Both the position numbers and the translations under genes were made by a program. Shown here piece after piece: positions 63,763 through 64,000 of a stretch of 64,000 nt of DNA. The stretch's first letter is position 1; each line of letters opens with the position of its first letter. The stretch covers positions 43,820 through 107,819 of the forward strand of contig JDFH01000020.1 of the NCBI GenBank assembly GCA_000564995.1, written 5' to 3'. Under the pieces are notes generated by a model, which was given only the letters and a program-made list of their open reading frames with translations, made no database searches and was not told the origin of the DNA. The DNA comes from Atopobium sp. ICM42b. GTDB lineage: Bacteria; Actinomycetota; Coriobacteriia; Coriobacteriales; Atopobiaceae.

Positions 63763-63850
63763 GTACTCGCACGCGCTGCGTGAGCACCACGTAAGTACAC
63801 GTGCAAGCACCGCGTAAACATCGCATTTCTTTTGGCCCCTACGTCATTTT

Positions 63851-63894
63851 GAACTGCCTCTCATTTCTTGGACATAAGAAATGGGAGGCAGTTC
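63851..63894. terminator. Strong terminator after psuG
   Basis: Nearly 19 paired bases: GAACTGCCTC and CATTTCTT pair with AAGAAATG and GAGGCAGTTC around a 6-nt loop with one offset base. It lies 88 bp after psuG and faces a possible convergent gene, so it may act in both directions. Confidence 0.75.
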
Positions 63895-63937
63895 ATATGT
63901 GAGTGATTATGATTCTGCAGCGTGTTAGCGTCAGCTT

Positions 63938-64000
63938 TTAGGCCTGGCGCACAAAATAGCGCAGCTTTGGTAGGTTCTGCTGAAAAATTGACATGTTCTT
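63938..64000 (-). CDS. Possible C-terminus of a gene entering from the right
   Basis: An open minus-strand frame of 20 residues reaches the window edge and ends at TAA 63938-63940. Its content (SIFQQNLPKLRYFVRQA) looks protein-like, and a bidirectional-looking terminator lies 44 bp beyond. Too short to identify. Confidence 0.35.
   Translation of the reverse strand, partial: KNMSIFQQNLPKLRYFVRQA

Overview
The window reads as chromosome of an anaerobic, fermentative Gram-positive actinobacterium, most likely Atopobiaceae (Coriobacteriia; Lancefieldella/Atopobium or Olsenella type). This is inferred from gene content and style: several PTS systems, a giant 2-hydroxyacyl-CoA dehydratase/activase polypeptide, a hydantoinase operon, a veg-ispE pair, strong AGGAGG ribosome sites and moderate GC with GC-rich intergenic patches. 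No rRNA or taxonomic marker is present, so the name is tentative. Most genes lie on the minus strand.

Layout. 1-8002: a defence operon with an Eco57I-like adenine methylase, a GIY-YIG/DEAH-helicase/half-methylase protein and a TrlF-like PHP-ATPase that runs off the left edge. 8692-10200: a small unknown gene divergent from a 3-hydroxyacyl-CoA dehydrogenase. 10799-16609: a GntR-controlled mannose-type PTS with two FrlB-like SIS proteins, probably for Amadori compounds such as fructoselysine or glucoselysine. 17086-21923: a duplicated membrane protein, then an ascorbate-type PTS (ulaA, ulaB) with a split transketolase. 22521-27827: tRNA-Pro, ispE, veg, a membrane protein, nagB, rdgB, rph, tRNA-Val. 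27874-34734: a hydantoinase operon (ATPase subunit, HExxH protein, FAD oxidoreductase, permease) with a ROK-type regulator. 34882-40605: two HAD phosphatases, a membrane protein, pepT and a GH32 sucrose hydrolase. 41075-45431: a galactitol-type PTS interrupted by a membrane protein, with a divergent LacI regulator. 46087-51541: TetR regulator and the 1584-residue dehydratase/activase. 52225-61254: one nucleoside salvage operon (deoB, deoD, bmpA-like lipoprotein, ABC transporter, cdd, pdp), divergent from psuK-psuG (61662-63762). The nucleoside transporter imports nucleosides, pdp/deoD/cdd cleave or deaminate them, deoB routes pentose phosphate to glycolysis, and psuK/psuG handle pseudouridine.

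The most unusual content is non-coding. (1) Three loci each carry a pair of ~120-bp modules (R1 and R2) with one common architecture, GCCTGA ... TCAGGC ends and TTTGCC(T/G)G spacers, but a different repeated word: CAAAGAATCTGT in R1 and ATGTCTGAG in R2. (2) The 9-mer TTCTCGCCA occurs at least 20 times on the two strands (about 0.5 expected), often as the extended 13-mer GGTTTCTCGCCAG, and related words form terminator stems; this resembles DNA uptake signals. (3) A 313-bp repeat with 22-bp inverted arms occurs twice behind operon ends, with a third arm pair near tRNA-Pro. (4) Arrays with an 11-bp period and duplications of about 47 bp sit next to genes, and GC-rich repeats appear to have extended several protein termini.
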